Virus record (IMG/VR): IMGVR_UViG_3300006929_000080
Location: 1 to 28,198 of that record
DNA: 28,198 bases
Strand: one strand, 5' to 3'
Source: a virus
Made by a program: the position numbers and the translations under genes. Below are positions 9,272 to 20,000 of this stretch, in pieces; the first letter of the stretch is position 1; each line of letters opens with the position of its first letter. The notes below the pieces were generated by a model. The model saw nothing but the letters and a program-made list of their open reading frames with translations. It was not told where the DNA came from and did no database searches.

Positions 9272-9735
9272 TGGCTATTAATGAAACAATTACTGTTTAC
9301 GGAAATGATATAGATATTCCTGCTAAAAGATCAGTAGAGGGTAAAACCTCCAAGTCTTACGGCTTTAATCACCCAATGGGAGAAAGTACTGGTGGTGGCT
9401 ATTTTCCCAGGTCTTCAGGCAGAAAGCTAATTTTGAATAATTTAAGACAGTTACTTGGAACTGGCAAAGGTGAGAGGGTAAAAATGCCTACCTACGGTGT
9501 TTCTTTACAAAGATTTTTATTTGAACCTCTGGATGAGATAACTGTTGGAAACATCGAGAGGGAAGTGCGGGATGCGGTTTCTAAATGGGAGGGTCGTGTG
9601 GAGGTGACAAATGTTAGGGTCTACCATCTTAATGACTATACTTTAGAAGGATTACAGGCTATAGCAGCAATCGTTACCGTTAGAGTTAAAGACACAGTAG
9701 ACTCTCAAATTAATGTTCCAGTGAGGATTGGGTAA
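9271..9735 (+). CDS. 25: Baseplate wedge protein gp25
   Basis: This 154-residue protein belongs to the GPW/gp25 family, one of the most conserved proteins of contractile tails. Residues 52-110 show the family pattern: KLILNNLRQLLGTGKGERVKMP, with M72-P73-x-Y75-G76, then LQRFLFEP (F84-E85-P86, the usual 'lFEP' motif), followed by the helix 'EREVRDAVSKWEGRVEVTNVRV'. In T4, gp25 binds the gp6/gp53 wedge core and contacts the first sheath ring, and is thought to link baseplate opening to sheath contraction. The N-terminal 45 residues are longer than the bare domain. It starts in a TAATG overlap with the preceding gene and ends in one with the gp6-like gene, the standard gp25-gp6 pairing. Confidence 0.9.
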   Translation: MAINETITVYGNDIDIPAKRSVEGKTSKSYGFNHPMGESTGGGYFPRSSGRKLILNNLRQLLGTGKGERVKMPTYGVSLQRFLFEPLDEITVGNIEREVRDAVSKWEGRVEVTNVRVYHLNDYTLEGLQAIAAIVTVRVKDTVDSQINVPVRIG

Positions 9736-11294
9736 TGATTTTTTCAGGAAATGTTCAGTCAGATTTTCTAAAGTTAGCTAGAGTAGAGGATAGTAAAAAA
9801 TCATCTGTAATAAACTATACATCACAAGATTATATTTCTATTAAAGAATCTTTAATGAAGTATATTAAAGCGGTATACCCTTTAGACTTTCATAATTTCA
9901 CTGAATCAGATTTAGGTGTTATGCTACTGGAGTTGTTCGCTTATGTCGGATCAGTTAATACTTTTCAAGCTGATTATAATGCACATGAGAACTACTTGCG
10001 TTTGGCTAGTAGTAGGAGATCTGTTAAGAACTTATTACAGCTAGTTGGAGTACGTATGAAGGGGCCTATCTCTTCGGCTGCTGATGCTAAAATAACTTTC
10101 AGCACACCAATATCATCAGATTACTCTGTAACCCCTAGTAATAGAGTATTTAACATAACATCCCCAGAGGATGGGGGGAATTTAACTTTTACTTTATATA
10201 AAACTGTGAATGGTAGAGTAGATCCTTCCAATAACTCTGGTGGGTTTACTTTGTCTCCATCAGAAGCTGATAGTTCTGATGGAGAAATTTTTACTAACTT
10301 AGCTGTTCAGGAAGGAGCGTTCGTTAGGGAAACAGGAACATTCGACTCTACTGAGTCTGTAAAGACAATTCCCTTATCCCAATCTCCAATTATTGAAGGC
10401 AGTGTTGAGGTTATAATAAATGGTGACTCTACTACCAGTGGTTCCTATACTCAGGTAGATAATGTTTTCTTTGCTTCTGGAGCCACAGATAAGGTTTATC
10501 AAATGGTTTCAGATGATGATTTTACAGGCACTGTTGTTTTTGGTGACAATAAAATTGGACAATCTCCTAGAGATGGTGATTCCTATTCTGTTGTTTATAG
10601 AGTTGGGGGTGGGTCTAGAGGCAATGTAAAGCAGAGTCTCATAAATACCGATTTTGCAGGTGTTGGAATTCTGGAAAACACTTCAGTCGGTACTGGAGGT
10701 GCAGATGCTGAGTCAGTTGCTCATGCTAAGAGGTATGCTCCACTAACATTCAGAAGACAGGACAGGCTTGTAACCTTAGAGGATATAAAGTCTTTTGGAA
10801 ATTCATACGTAGGAAATTTTGGAAATGTTGGTAAGGTTACTGCGTCTGTGAGAAGAGCCTATAGCTCTGGTAATATCATTGATGTGTTTCTGTTGGAGAA
10901 GGCTAATGATTTTCAATTAAGAAGAGGAACTCCACAATTTAAATTAGATCTGTTAGAGCAGATGAATTTAAAGAAAATGCTAACTAGTGAGTTTGTTATC
11001 CTAGATGGCCTAATACGAACTCTTGATTTGATTGTTTCTGTAAATATTGATAAAGAACTTAAGGGTAGAGCGGAAGTTATAAAAGCTCAAGTTAGGGATG
11101 CCATACAAACTTTTTTCTTAGTAGATAATAATGATTTTGGTAAAACATTAGTTCTTCAAGATTTGAATAGAAAAATATTTGAACTCGATGACGTTAGATT
11201 TTCTACGATAGACAATCTCAGCAATGATGTAACTGTTGATTTCAATGAAATCATCCAGCTAAACAACTTAACTATTACTTTAAATTTAGTTTAA
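9735..11294 (+). CDS. 6: Baseplate wedge protein gp6-like (baseplate J superfamily)
   Basis: This 519-residue protein matches gp6, which forms the ring of wedge dimers around the baseplate. Residues 25-115 carry the typical N-terminal block: INYTSQDY, ESLMKYIKAVYPLDFHNFTE, then SDLGVMLLELFAYVGSVNTF, DYNAHENYLRLASSRRSVK and LLQLVGVRMKG. The middle is a beta-rich insertion including TGTVVFGDNKIGQSPRDGDS and YSVVYRVGGGSRGN, as in baseplate J proteins. The part after residue 325 has AKRYAPLTFRRQDRLVTLED followed by the helical C-terminal domain with RAEVIKAQVRDAIQTFF and LVLQDLNRKIFELDDV. T4 gp6 has 660 residues, so this is somewhat shorter. It directly follows gp25 and is separated from the gp7-like gene by one base. 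Confidence 0.88.
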   Translation: MIFSGNVQSDFLKLARVEDSKKSSVINYTSQDYISIKESLMKYIKAVYPLDFHNFTESDLGVMLLELFAYVGSVNTFQADYNAHENYLRLASSRRSVKNLLQLVGVRMKGPISSAADAKITFSTPISSDYSVTPSNRVFNITSPEDGGNLTFTLYKTVNGRVDPSNNSGGFTLSPSEADSSDGEIFTNLAVQEGAFVRETGTFDSTESVKTIPLSQSPIIEGSVEVIINGDSTTSGSYTQVDNVFFASGATDKVYQMVSDDDFTGTVVFGDNKIGQSPRDGDSYSVVYRVGGGSRGNVKQSLINTDFAGVGILENTSVGTGGADAESVAHAKRYAPLTFRRQDRLVTLEDIKSFGNSYVGNFGNVGKVTASVRRAYSSGNIIDVFLLEKANDFQLRRGTPQFKLDLLEQMNLKKMLTSEFVILDGLIRTLDLIVSVNIDKELKGRAEVIKAQVRDAIQTFFLVDNNDFGKTLVLQDLNRKIFELDDVRFSTIDNLSNDVTVDFNEIIQLNNLTITLNLV

Positions 11295-11295
11295 A

Positions 11296-14200
11296 ATGTT
11301 TGATAAGTTTTCACAAAAACAGAGAAATTATACTAAGGTAAATTTCGTCAAAGCATTAGAGGATATTACTCCTAATATTTATATTGATGAAGATATTACT
11401 ATTAGTGGTACAGGCACCAATCCAGTATCTCAGATAATAAACTCTCATCTGTATACTCTTGGTAATATCTCTAATATATTATCAGTAAGTTCCCTCTCTA
11501 GTTATAATCAATTTTCAGCAATGGACAATGCTTCTGGCATGTCTCAGTATTTTGTAAAACAAAATGGATTAACTAGAGTTGATACTTTAGATTTTGAGAA
11601 CGATATACTGTCTGTTCTTGGGAGGTCTTTATCTAATTTTCAGACTAGTTCTGAGTTTTCTAGTTATCTTGAAACATTTCTCCCCACTATACAGCTAAAC
11701 TCTCCAACAGAAACGGCTTTCGGTACTGACGCTTCAGCTAGACACGAATATCTCATATCTAACCTTTCGTGGCTTTATTTCCTAAACACTACTGGAACTG
11801 CTGGGTGTACGTATGCTCCATCTAGCTCGGTAAAAGATTTATTGGTAGCTAATACATTCATTGGGAAGAGGATAAATCTTAACGATTGTCTAAAAGCATT
11901 TTCTGAGTATATCTTCCATAACTATGAGAATCAATCTAGTTGGCGAAGTATGGGAATCATCCCAGATGACTACCTCCCATCTGGGTACCTAACTCCAAGT
12001 AGTCAATATACTAGTGGCACGCAGCAACTCGACAAGCTAAAGACCATGATTGATGTAGTATACTCCCCAGCCATCATAGATCAAGGGGATACTACGGTTC
12101 AGGATGCAATTTATAACTATCTGACTTTGGGCACTGTGTTAGATGATACCACATCTCAAGGTCCATTTTATAATTTATTGAGAGCTTTCTCCTACGCCAT
12201 GATGGATGTGGAGGAAGATGTTGAAAAGCTTAGTGTTCTTTACGATTTAGAGCAGTGCCCAGATGAACTTCTGCCAGAGGTAGCTGAGCTAATTGGATGG
12301 AGACTTTATGGTCATGAGCCTAATAGCTGGAGAGTACAACTATTTAATGCTGTAGATATCTATAAGCGTGCAGGTACTAAGCAATCTATACAAATTGCTA
12401 TCAACACCATATTTTCTAGAGAAGAATTTGATGTCTCTAGTAACATTCATGAATTGTGGGAATCATATATTCCACATTTAATTTATTATTCTTTAGCTAC
12501 AGATTCTTCTTCATTTAGTGATTTCTCTACCTGGACTCCTGAGAAAGCATTCTCTATGGGAGTTGAAGAATACTCATTCAGTAGTATGGATGAAAATATA
12601 AGGCTATCAGTGGATAGGATTTTGTATGTTTTACACAAATACTTTCCTGATGTTTTTATAATGGGAAATAAAGAATTCCCTACTGATGAGGAGTGGTTTA
12701 GATTTAATTATAGAGGTAGAACTACTTACTTACCTCCTTGGGAAGAAATACCATACTATTCTAATTGTCAAGTAACTGAGAAATTTCTAAAAAAACTAGA
12801 AGATCAATTAGCTTGCTTTGGTGTTAGGCAAGAATTTGCATTAGAGATTGTAAACTATATTAGAGATAATACCATGCGTGCTTACGATGATATTCGTGAG
12901 GGCAATTCATGGTTGATGTTTACCTCTGGGGTAAGCTACCCTAGTAACTGGACACAAACACTAAATGACATATCAACAAATAGGGCAGAATTTTTAAGCC
13001 TTTGGAGTGGTAAGTCTTCTCACTATAAGCTTATATTAGAATCTGATTCTTTCAACTTTGCTAAAAATACAGTCAGATCGGATTCTAAGGGTTCAATTGG
13101 AATTATAGGTAGAGCCGCCAACGACTTTGCACCAGCACATGCCATTGGAGATATTAGATTACAGGCTAGTGCTAATGATGACTATACTACAAGTTCTTCT
13201 AGATTAAATTATCTTGATTTAGGCAAACAGGATAGCTTCACAACTACCAGTGGATGTGTAAGTTCTTTATTCAATAATAGAGCTATTTATGGAATGAATA
13301 TGCCTTCTGGTACTGTGTTTGGGAGGGGTGATGCAAATCACTTATCTGATGTATCATCTCACAACAGTGTTGGATTATCTTACCCTAGAAATGCATTTAG
13401 AAGAAGAGATTTAAAGAATATACTTCCTAGAGACGGGTTCTACGATAGAACTGGATTTAATGGTCCAATATCCTGGCAGGCATCGACGGTTGAATATTCA
13501 TTGAATCCTCTGTCTTCGTTAGGGTTTTTGCCATTAGGATACATACCCTCTGCTGGGGCTTTTCTAGCTATTGATGATTACAATAACGTCCCAGAAGTAT
13601 ACAATAGCTGTCAGACAGTGGGTATTGGTAATCTATTCTCTGGTGTTTACGTTAGCAGTTGCTTCCCGTGTAGAGGTCTTAGTGCTTTAGGGTCTGATGC
13701 TAAGAATACGCAATATTTAGTTAGTTCTGATAGGTATGTGGATAGGGGTCAGCTAGATCCTATAGTGGCAACTATTCATTCTATTGAGGAAAAAAGAAAA
13801 ACTCTTATTGGCGCTTCTTCCGTCAGTTCTTTGTATGCAGATTATGTAGGAACTTTTGATTGGAAAAATAATTCCCAAAGTTGGGCTAATAGTTCAACAG
13901 AACTAAGTGGGGCATTCCCTAACTCCCATCAAGATTATACTAATTTCAAATTCTCTAGAGGTATACATCAACTATACAAGGATTACACTAAGTACTTTAA
14001 TAGACACCACACTAGACCGTCTATATTAGATTCTCATGGACCTAACATAGTAGCACATGCTTTCGGGTCTGTGTTTAATAATTCTAATTTTGATGAATAT
14101 GGCAGTGCTGTTAATCATTTTCCAAATATAGTTGCTTCGTCTACCGTTTCAGCCTTACCTCTCAATAACGGAGAGAAGTTATTCAATTTAGCAGCTACTG

Positions 14201-15378
14201 GTTTATATGGGACTACACTCCACACTACTGCAACAAATAGTATAGTAGTTCCACCACAATTTGTCGGAAGAGATGTTATAGCAGAGTTTAGAAATAACAC
14301 AGTAATAAGCGGCGTTGATCTTGTTCAGACATCTGGTGGATCTGTTAATAGTAGTTTCACATTTTATAATATTGATAAGTCTCATGCCAAAACAGAGCAC
14401 CATAACTTCGCCATAGATAATCCGTTATTAAAATTAACGTCTGTAAACGGATTTCCAAGAATTAGGTATTCAACTAAAGGCTCTGATATACCAATTGAAT
14501 CTAACCTTTCCGTAAGTAAGAACTTGCTAATAAAGGACCATGACTTCAGATTTGATGTAAAATACTCAGGAGGAACCCCAGATGGCAAGGAAGTCGGAGG
14601 TATTGGTATGGGTGTGTGGGTCCATACTGGTGAGGAAGATGGTCATGTGTGGTCTTTGAATAATAAGGGTAATTGGGAATATCTTAATGTTACTTCTATT
14701 GATACTAAAGTGTTATATGACAACCATGTCTACACTAATACAATGGACCCCAGCAATAGAATTTTTGAGCCAGGAAATGAGCCTTATGTTCAATGTTTAG
14801 ATTCTATTGGAATAGAGAATGAGAAGAATGTTGTCATGAGTTTCTCAGAGGGTGACTTTAAAACTTTCTCTGTTAGCTTCTCAACAAGAAATCAACCAAT
14901 ATCTGTTCCAGAGCGTTACTATAAAAACTATCAACAAGTACACAGAGAAGATCAAGATTACATTATAGAAGTGTTCATGCTTAGTAATTACCGTAGTCCT
15001 TACAAATTTGCTCTTCTAGATAATGTTAATCTAATTGATGTAACTCAAAATTTAAGAACTATGATACCTGTGTATGGAGATTCTACAGGATTACCAAAGG
15101 ATATAGATCCTTTATGTAATATTAAGAGAATTGAACTTACTAAGGAAGAGGTTCTAAGTATTATAAAGTATTTCAACAAGATATCTGGGGCTACCTTTAG
15201 AAGGGCTTCCGCTGGAAGGGTCGCTGGTGACACGGCTGGATTCTTAGAAGCTAATGGAGGTTCTAGAATAAATTACAGACAAAGTTATGAGTGGCCTAAT
15301 AACTACGCTACCACAGAAGAAGATGCAGCAGCAGATCATAATATATTGAGTAATGAGAGGTTAATTATAGATTTATAA
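11296..15378 (+). CDS. Baseplate wedge protein gp7-like with tail-protein-I-type domain and long beta-rich C-terminus
   Basis: At 1360 residues this is the longest gene in the window. Residues 290-395 match the P2 tail protein I pattern, with 'VLYDLEQCPDELLPEVAELI' (from residue 314), 'GWRLYGHEPNSWRVQLFNAV' and 'YKRAGTKQSIQIAINTIF'. The hallmark is an R-x-x-x-x-x-A-x-x-x-x-x-x-K/R-x-G-T helix. In simple tails gpI links the wedge to the tail fibres; in T4-like phages this role belongs to gp7, encoded after gp6, as here. The rest is largely beta-rich with aromatic and Ser/Asn-rich stretches. Residues 990-1280 contain repeated strands (VWVHTGEEDGHVWSL; FKTFSVSFSTRNQP; YIIEVFMLSNYRSPYKFALLD) that could be a carbohydrate-binding or jelly-roll domain. 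No enzyme motif was recognised. Function follows from the tail-I motif and gene order. Confidence 0.65.
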   Translation: MFDKFSQKQRNYTKVNFVKALEDITPNIYIDEDITISGTGTNPVSQIINSHLYTLGNISNILSVSSLSSYNQFSAMDNASGMSQYFVKQNGLTRVDTLDFENDILSVLGRSLSNFQTSSEFSSYLETFLPTIQLNSPTETAFGTDASARHEYLISNLSWLYFLNTTGTAGCTYAPSSSVKDLLVANTFIGKRINLNDCLKAFSEYIFHNYENQSSWRSMGIIPDDYLPSGYLTPSSQYTSGTQQLDKLKTMIDVVYSPAIIDQGDTTVQDAIYNYLTLGTVLDDTTSQGPFYNLLRAFSYAMMDVEEDVEKLSVLYDLEQCPDELLPEVAELIGWRLYGHEPNSWRVQLFNAVDIYKRAGTKQSIQIAINTIFSREEFDVSSNIHELWESYIPHLIYYSLATDSSSFSDFSTWTPEKAFSMGVEEYSFSSMDENIRLSVDRILYVLHKYFPDVFIMGNKEFPTDEEWFRFNYRGRTTYLPPWEEIPYYSNCQVTEKFLKKLEDQLACFGVRQEFALEIVNYIRDNTMRAYDDIREGNSWLMFTSGVSYPSNWTQTLNDISTNRAEFLSLWSGKSSHYKLILESDSFNFAKNTVRSDSKGSIGIIGRAANDFAPAHAIGDIRLQASANDDYTTSSSRLNYLDLGKQDSFTTTSGCVSSLFNNRAIYGMNMPSGTVFGRGDANHLSDVSSHNSVGLSYPRNAFRRRDLKNILPRDGFYDRTGFNGPISWQASTVEYSLNPLSSLGFLPLGYIPSAGAFLAIDDYNNVPEVYNSCQTVGIGNLFSGVYVSSCFPCRGLSALGSDAKNTQYLVSSDRYVDRGQLDPIVATIHSIEEKRKTLIGASSVSSLYADYVGTFDWKNNSQSWANSSTELSGAFPNSHQDYTNFKFSRGIHQLYKDYTKYFNRHHTRPSILDSHGPNIVAHAFGSVFNNSNFDEYGSAVNHFPNIVASSTVSALPLNNGEKLFNLAATGLYGTTLHTTATNSIVVPPQFVGRDVIAEFRNNTVISGVDLVQTSGGSVNSSFTFYNIDKSHAKTEHHNFAIDNPLLKLTSVNGFPRIRYSTKGSDIPIESNLSVSKNLLIKDHDFRFDVKYSGGTPDGKEVGGIGMGVWVHTGEEDGHVWSLNNKGNWEYLNVTSIDTKVLYDNHVYTNTMDPSNRIFEPGNEPYVQCLDSIGIENEKNVVMSFSEGDFKTFSVSFSTRNQPISVPERYYKNYQQVHREDQDYIIEVFMLSNYRSPYKFALLDNVNLIDVTQNLRTMIPVYGDSTGLPKDIDPLCNIKRIELTKEEVLSIIKYFNKISGATFRRASAGRVAGDTAGFLEANGGSRINYRQSYEWPNNYATTEEDAAADHNILSNERLIIDL

Positions 15379-16466
15379 TGAGAGGGGAACTATTAGTAAC
15401 TCTATACGACGAAGATGACAATGCAATAAATAGCATTGAAGGCACCAATATGGTATGTGTTGGCGGTGCTGAAGTTTTGGTAGACGGTCTCACAGTATCC
15501 CCTAGTTTATCTGGGATTGCTACGGCTTCTGCTGTTTTAGACACATCAAACTATACCATACATGGAATTAGTTTTGGAAAAGGGTATGACGGCTATGACT
15601 CGTATGCCCACGCCTCTAGCGTGTCATCCTCATGGTCAGTCACTGGGGCTACCTTTGTAAACACCGTTAATGTGGTGAGTGGCTTTAATCCAACCGCAGT
15701 AGAAGGCGTTCTCATACCCACGTTCCCCCACCCAGACGATAGAAGACTCCAGGCAGCGTCTACAAGGTCTCCGATAGCATCAGCGACTATTTCAGATGTG
15801 GGTCATAATATGAATGCTATAGAATTTTCAGCAACCAATGGTTTGGGTATAAGCAGCTTAGGCGTTGGTTGTTTCCCTCCTAGTGGTGGTATTCATTTAT
15901 ACTACGTTACTGGAACTTCTAATGATTTTGTAATGTCAGCTACTTTTGAAAGCAATTTCAATAAAAATCATCTAATGGATCCTAGCGGTATTCTTACTAT
16001 GACGGTTACTAGTATATCCGAGGGAGGTAGTTTAGCAGACTTCCCACATAATCAAGGACTCTACATGACATCCCATAAGATGGGGTTATCTTCGATAGAT
16101 GTAACTGGATTCTCAGGAACAGATGGAAAAGGCCAGATTGGGTATAATGTTGTTTTATCTGGTGGAGATTTTGCATTGCCTAATGCGTATGGTGGTATTT
16201 ATACATTAGGTCTTTGGTGTATTGATACAAAAGCTATGTTAGCTGCTGGTATTACTCCACCTTTTTCTTTCACTGCTCTAAATAATAACAGACTTTATAA
16301 GCTATTTGCCAAGAAAGTCTTCACAAAGGATCTAACGTTTACTCAGGATAATGCTTCTGATAAGGCTGGGTTGATTAATACTTTTTCAACTCCGTACGGA
16401 AATCCTTTTGGATCGGGTAGCGGTAAAACATTTAAAAGTAAAATACAATGGAGAATTAGTTTCTAA
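15378..16466 (+). CDS. Structural protein, probably baseplate/fibre-associated, paralogue of the next gene
   Basis: This 362-residue beta-rich protein is not recognised as a named family. It shares beginning and end patterns with the following gene. Both start with 'G.L.V....D......I...N.(I/M)V..G....(V/L)', here GELLVTLYDEDDNAINSIE and TNMVCVGGAEVLVDG. Both end with 'GL(W/F)......L..(L/Y)...K.F...(L/F)......F.W.I.F', here LGLWCID, LYKLFAKKVFTKDLTF and FKSKIQWRISF. The middle carries an insertion missing from the shorter paralogue, with VSGFNPTAVEGVLIPTFPHP and SATISDVGHNMNAIEFSATN. The ending resembles that of several tail-fibre and collar-type phage proteins that describe a local symmetric interface. 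It is joined by TAATG overlaps on both sides, between the gp7-like wedge and the beta-helix spike, so it may connect fibres to the wedge (inference). Confidence 0.5.
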   Translation: MRGELLVTLYDEDDNAINSIEGTNMVCVGGAEVLVDGLTVSPSLSGIATASAVLDTSNYTIHGISFGKGYDGYDSYAHASSVSSSWSVTGATFVNTVNVVSGFNPTAVEGVLIPTFPHPDDRRLQAASTRSPIASATISDVGHNMNAIEFSATNGLGISSLGVGCFPPSGGIHLYYVTGTSNDFVMSATFESNFNKNHLMDPSGILTMTVTSISEGGSLADFPHNQGLYMTSHKMGLSSIDVTGFSGTDGKGQIGYNVVLSGGDFALPNAYGGIYTLGLWCIDTKAMLAAGITPPFSFTALNNNRLYKLFAKKVFTKDLTFTQDNASDKAGLINTFSTPYGNPFGSGSGKTFKSKIQWRISF

Positions 16467-17077
16467 TGAGCCTTAATTTTGTAGAACAACGTAATATAAC
16501 TGGACATCTCCAAATTGCTAGGATACCAAAACATGGTGGGCAAGAGGAGATTGTGTTTGATGATCACAACATTATCGTCTCTGGCATGGGCGTGGGATTG
16601 AGTATCTTATATTCATTATCTGGTTCTAGTAATATTACAGATTTTCAATTTGATAGATTTCAAATTGGAATCTCAGGGGCTGGTGTTACTGAGGCTAGTT
16701 CTGTATACGAGCTAAGTGGTCCTCTGGTTACTTCAGAAGAGTATGCGGGCACAGCGGGAGGGCTTATCACGGTATCCTCCACTCAGATAGCTAATGGATC
16801 TGATAAATCTAATCAAGTATTTGGTATGATACCTTTTAGTCATGTCACTAGAGTTAACGATACCTCTGTAAGGTATACGATTGTATTGGATGAGGATTCA
16901 GCTAATAATATTCAAAGAAGTAGTGTTGATAGGCCTTTGAATGAGATTGGTTTATTTATGAAGAATCCACAAGGGAGATCTTCTGATGGATCTCTCTTGG
17001 TAGCGTATAGAAAATTTAGTGATATTACTAAAGCATCTGATTTTGCTTTAGTCTTTAGATGGACAATTAATTTCTAA
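16466..17077 (+). CDS. Small structural protein, short paralogue of the preceding gene
   Basis: This 203-residue protein is of unrecognised family. The N-terminus ITGHLQIARIPKHGGQEEIV and DDHNIIVSGMGVGLSILYSL aligns by pattern with the start of the upstream gene. The C-terminus LNEIGLFMKNP, LLVAYRKFSDITKASDFALV and FRWTINF aligns with its end. Residues 54-70 read DFQFDRFQIGISGAGVTEAS, comparable to 'YTIHGISFGKG' upstream. The N-E-I-G-L-F then f-x-d-x-x-K then l-x-x-x-W-x-I-x-F ending is common among phage fibre-network proteins. It could be the minimal version of a module whose larger copy is upstream, the pair perhaps making alternating or hetero-oligomeric fibre connectors. It is coupled by TAATG to both neighbours. 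Confidence 0.5.
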   Translation: MSLNFVEQRNITGHLQIARIPKHGGQEEIVFDDHNIIVSGMGVGLSILYSLSGSSNITDFQFDRFQIGISGAGVTEASSVYELSGPLVTSEEYAGTAGGLITVSSTQIANGSDKSNQVFGMIPFSHVTRVNDTSVRYTIVLDEDSANNIQRSSVDRPLNEIGLFMKNPQGRSSDGSLLVAYRKFSDITKASDFALVFRWTINF

Positions 17078-20000
17078 TGGGAAAATTCGAAGACATTTAT
17101 CAAAATGATATTTATACTGGCTCTGGGTCTGTATCCCTGTTAAACTGCTGGACTGATGCTGTTGACAAGCATGATACTTCTAGTTTTTATAATTGGGAGC
17201 AAGATAACGAACCTCTTTATGATTTAGAGGAAAGAACTTACCTTAATTGGGAGAAACTTGGTTTTCCAACTTCCTCTGTTCCTGGATTAGCTCTTGTTGT
17301 TTCCGCAGACTCCACCGCTACGGGATGTAATAGAAGTGTCTTCAATACTCTATCCTCTTGCATAGCTGCCATACCTAAATTTGTAGACTTCCCAGTTTTG
17401 ATTGAGGTTGCTAATTTTGGATCTCTAGGGAGTATGGATCTAAAAAATATTAATATAGGTAGCGAAGGATCCATAGAAATTATTAATAGAAACTCTTACA
17501 GAGGACTGAGTTATGTTTTATCTGGTAATGGTTCTGGTGGGTTTGAGGAGATTGGTACTGATGGCTTAGGGCACCCATACAACCAGGGTCGGGCTTACTC
17601 TGGGGGTAAGTTTGATAGGTATTTCCTCTTTAGTGGTGTTTCTGCTATTAATGAAAGTTATAGAGAATCCTCTTCTTGGGCTCTGAAGCAGCAAATGGTG
17701 GGGGCTTCTGCGCTTTCAATAGCTACTACAGTATTGTCCGCTACTACAGACACTAGACTTGCTGGGAATACTAACGTATTTATCGCTGGTCCTGGTAAGA
17801 ACTCGGGGAACTGGGGTTTGACCGTTGGAGTTGACGGTAATGGCCCTAGGCTCGCGGGTAGCGAGCAGCAAGTGTCTTGTATTCCTTATGAGGAGGCTAA
17901 TTCATCAGAAGTATTATTATACGATTCAAGCTCTTATAATAGCTTGCTAGGCTTCGGAGCCGCCAGCGAAATTAAAAAAGTAGCTTTGGATACCTTATCA
18001 ACTAACTCTAGAGTTTATGGAAACTATTTGGATTCTATTACAATTACAAATTGTAACGGACCAGTCTATGTAAGAGGATTTTTAGTAAACGGTAAAAGAT
18101 CTGTACAAGATGGAGTTGTTGTAAAGAATTCTAATGTTGTTTTAGAAGGGTGTGCTTCTGTGTTAAATAATGGAAATGGATTCTTATTTGATAATTCAGA
18201 AGTAACTCTTACTAGGGGCGTTATAGCCTATAGAAATTATTTACAAAAGGGCTCAGCTAGACTTGATGGTAATTGGTCTGCTCTTGCTCTTGAAGACTCT
18301 AACTTTAAAGATGACACTGCCGGTATTAAAGCATTTAATAGTCACGTAACTTTGAGTTCTACTTCGGCATTTGAATTTAGTATTAGAGATTCTGTGTCTG
18401 GCATATATCCCGTTAATGATATGAACCAGTGTGCTAGAAATACTAATGGTATATCGTTAATAAATTCTGTATTTGATGGTGGTTTAGAACAAACAACTAA
18501 CATGGCAACCACTGGTACTGCTAATCAGCTATACACAAAGACTTACCTTACTGTTGACCATAATACTCATAATGGATTAGTTTCTAAGGGATCTACTATT
18601 GATCTTAAAGGTAGGCTAAGTTCGTTTAACAATCTTCGTGGTATGGATCTTTGGGATACTAATGCAACTTTAGATGAGTTTGGATTCCAAGCAAATCAAA
18701 GGCAAGCTATTAGGGCTGATAATTCTGATATTAAATATAATTCAAGTTTTCAAAGTGTTGAAGGTTCAGACCTCACTGTAACAAATCAATTTGCATTATC
18801 AGGAAATGGTCAACATTTAGAGTTAAATAATTCTAAATTCCTTCCTGTTTATGGGGATTCTATGGATACTAATTACGGTGCTTTAGTAATGTATAAGCCT
18901 CATGGAATTAATAATAAGTCAATTGATAGTTATTATAATATAGTTCCTTCAGTTAAACTTACTAACGGATCGAAGGCTGAGTTTATACATCCTGTAATGC
19001 AGAGAGAGAAGAACTTTGCTTTAGATTATAAGCCATCTTATGGATCTTTAATGTGTCTAGATGGGGGATCTGAAGCAATAGTTAGAGGCACAAAAACTTA
19101 TGCAACTAAGCTAATTGGACCAGAGGAGCAGGAGAAGCAAAGATTTACTGCTGGTGTGTATGCCAACAATGGATCTAAAGTAGAATTTACTGGTCCTACT
19201 GTTATTGCTCAATTTGGTGTAGATGTTCTTGCTGATAATAACTCTACAATGTCTTTTAATCCTCCTAGAGAAAAACAGAAAGGTGGTGTTGATACTAGTT
19301 CGTTTAACTTAGCAGATGGCGCTAACCATACAATGGTTGAACTGCATAGCACCAGGGCTTGTCTAGTGGCTGATAATGGATCCATTATCAACATGGAGCA
19401 TTTGGGTGATTTCCAAAAGCAGTGGAATAGGGGTACCAATGGCAGTGTTGCTGTAGCTAACACTGATTTTAGTCTAAGTACTGCTACAGCAGGAACTCCA
19501 TATTACGACATTAATACCTATGTTAGTGCTGGGTCTATGCAGTTTTACCCCAATCCAAATGATGATGGGGATTATGAGGCAGTCTCCAATGGTGTTGAGG
19601 AGGTTTCTGGAACCACTGGTAAACTTAATTCGAATACAGCCACGGGTGGATTCGGTGGCTTGGCTGCTTTCACCGCAAAGACAGTAGCTGGTCTAGGGTC
19701 CGAAACTTATTATAGATATCTTCATTCAGTTAAATCATTATGGGATGCTGATTCAGCGGAAGCGGAAGGGCTACCTACCATTACTGGTGGTGGTGTCTGC
19801 GTCAGGGCTTTGCATGGTAGTGAGGTTAATGTTAATAACGTACACTTCCCTGCTGGGTGGGCTAACGCATCTTCCACATATTATGACTCATCTTCCGCTA
19901 ATTTATGTGACAGATTATTCATATGGAATATTGCAGATAGCTCTAAACTGTTTGCTGCATACACTTCAGTTAGTGGATCTTATCCATCAGATATTGGATA

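Noticed and set aside
10640-10650. CATAAATA and similar late-promoter-like boxes within genes
   Set aside because: Inside conserved coding sequence far from any start; expected by chance in AT-rich DNA.
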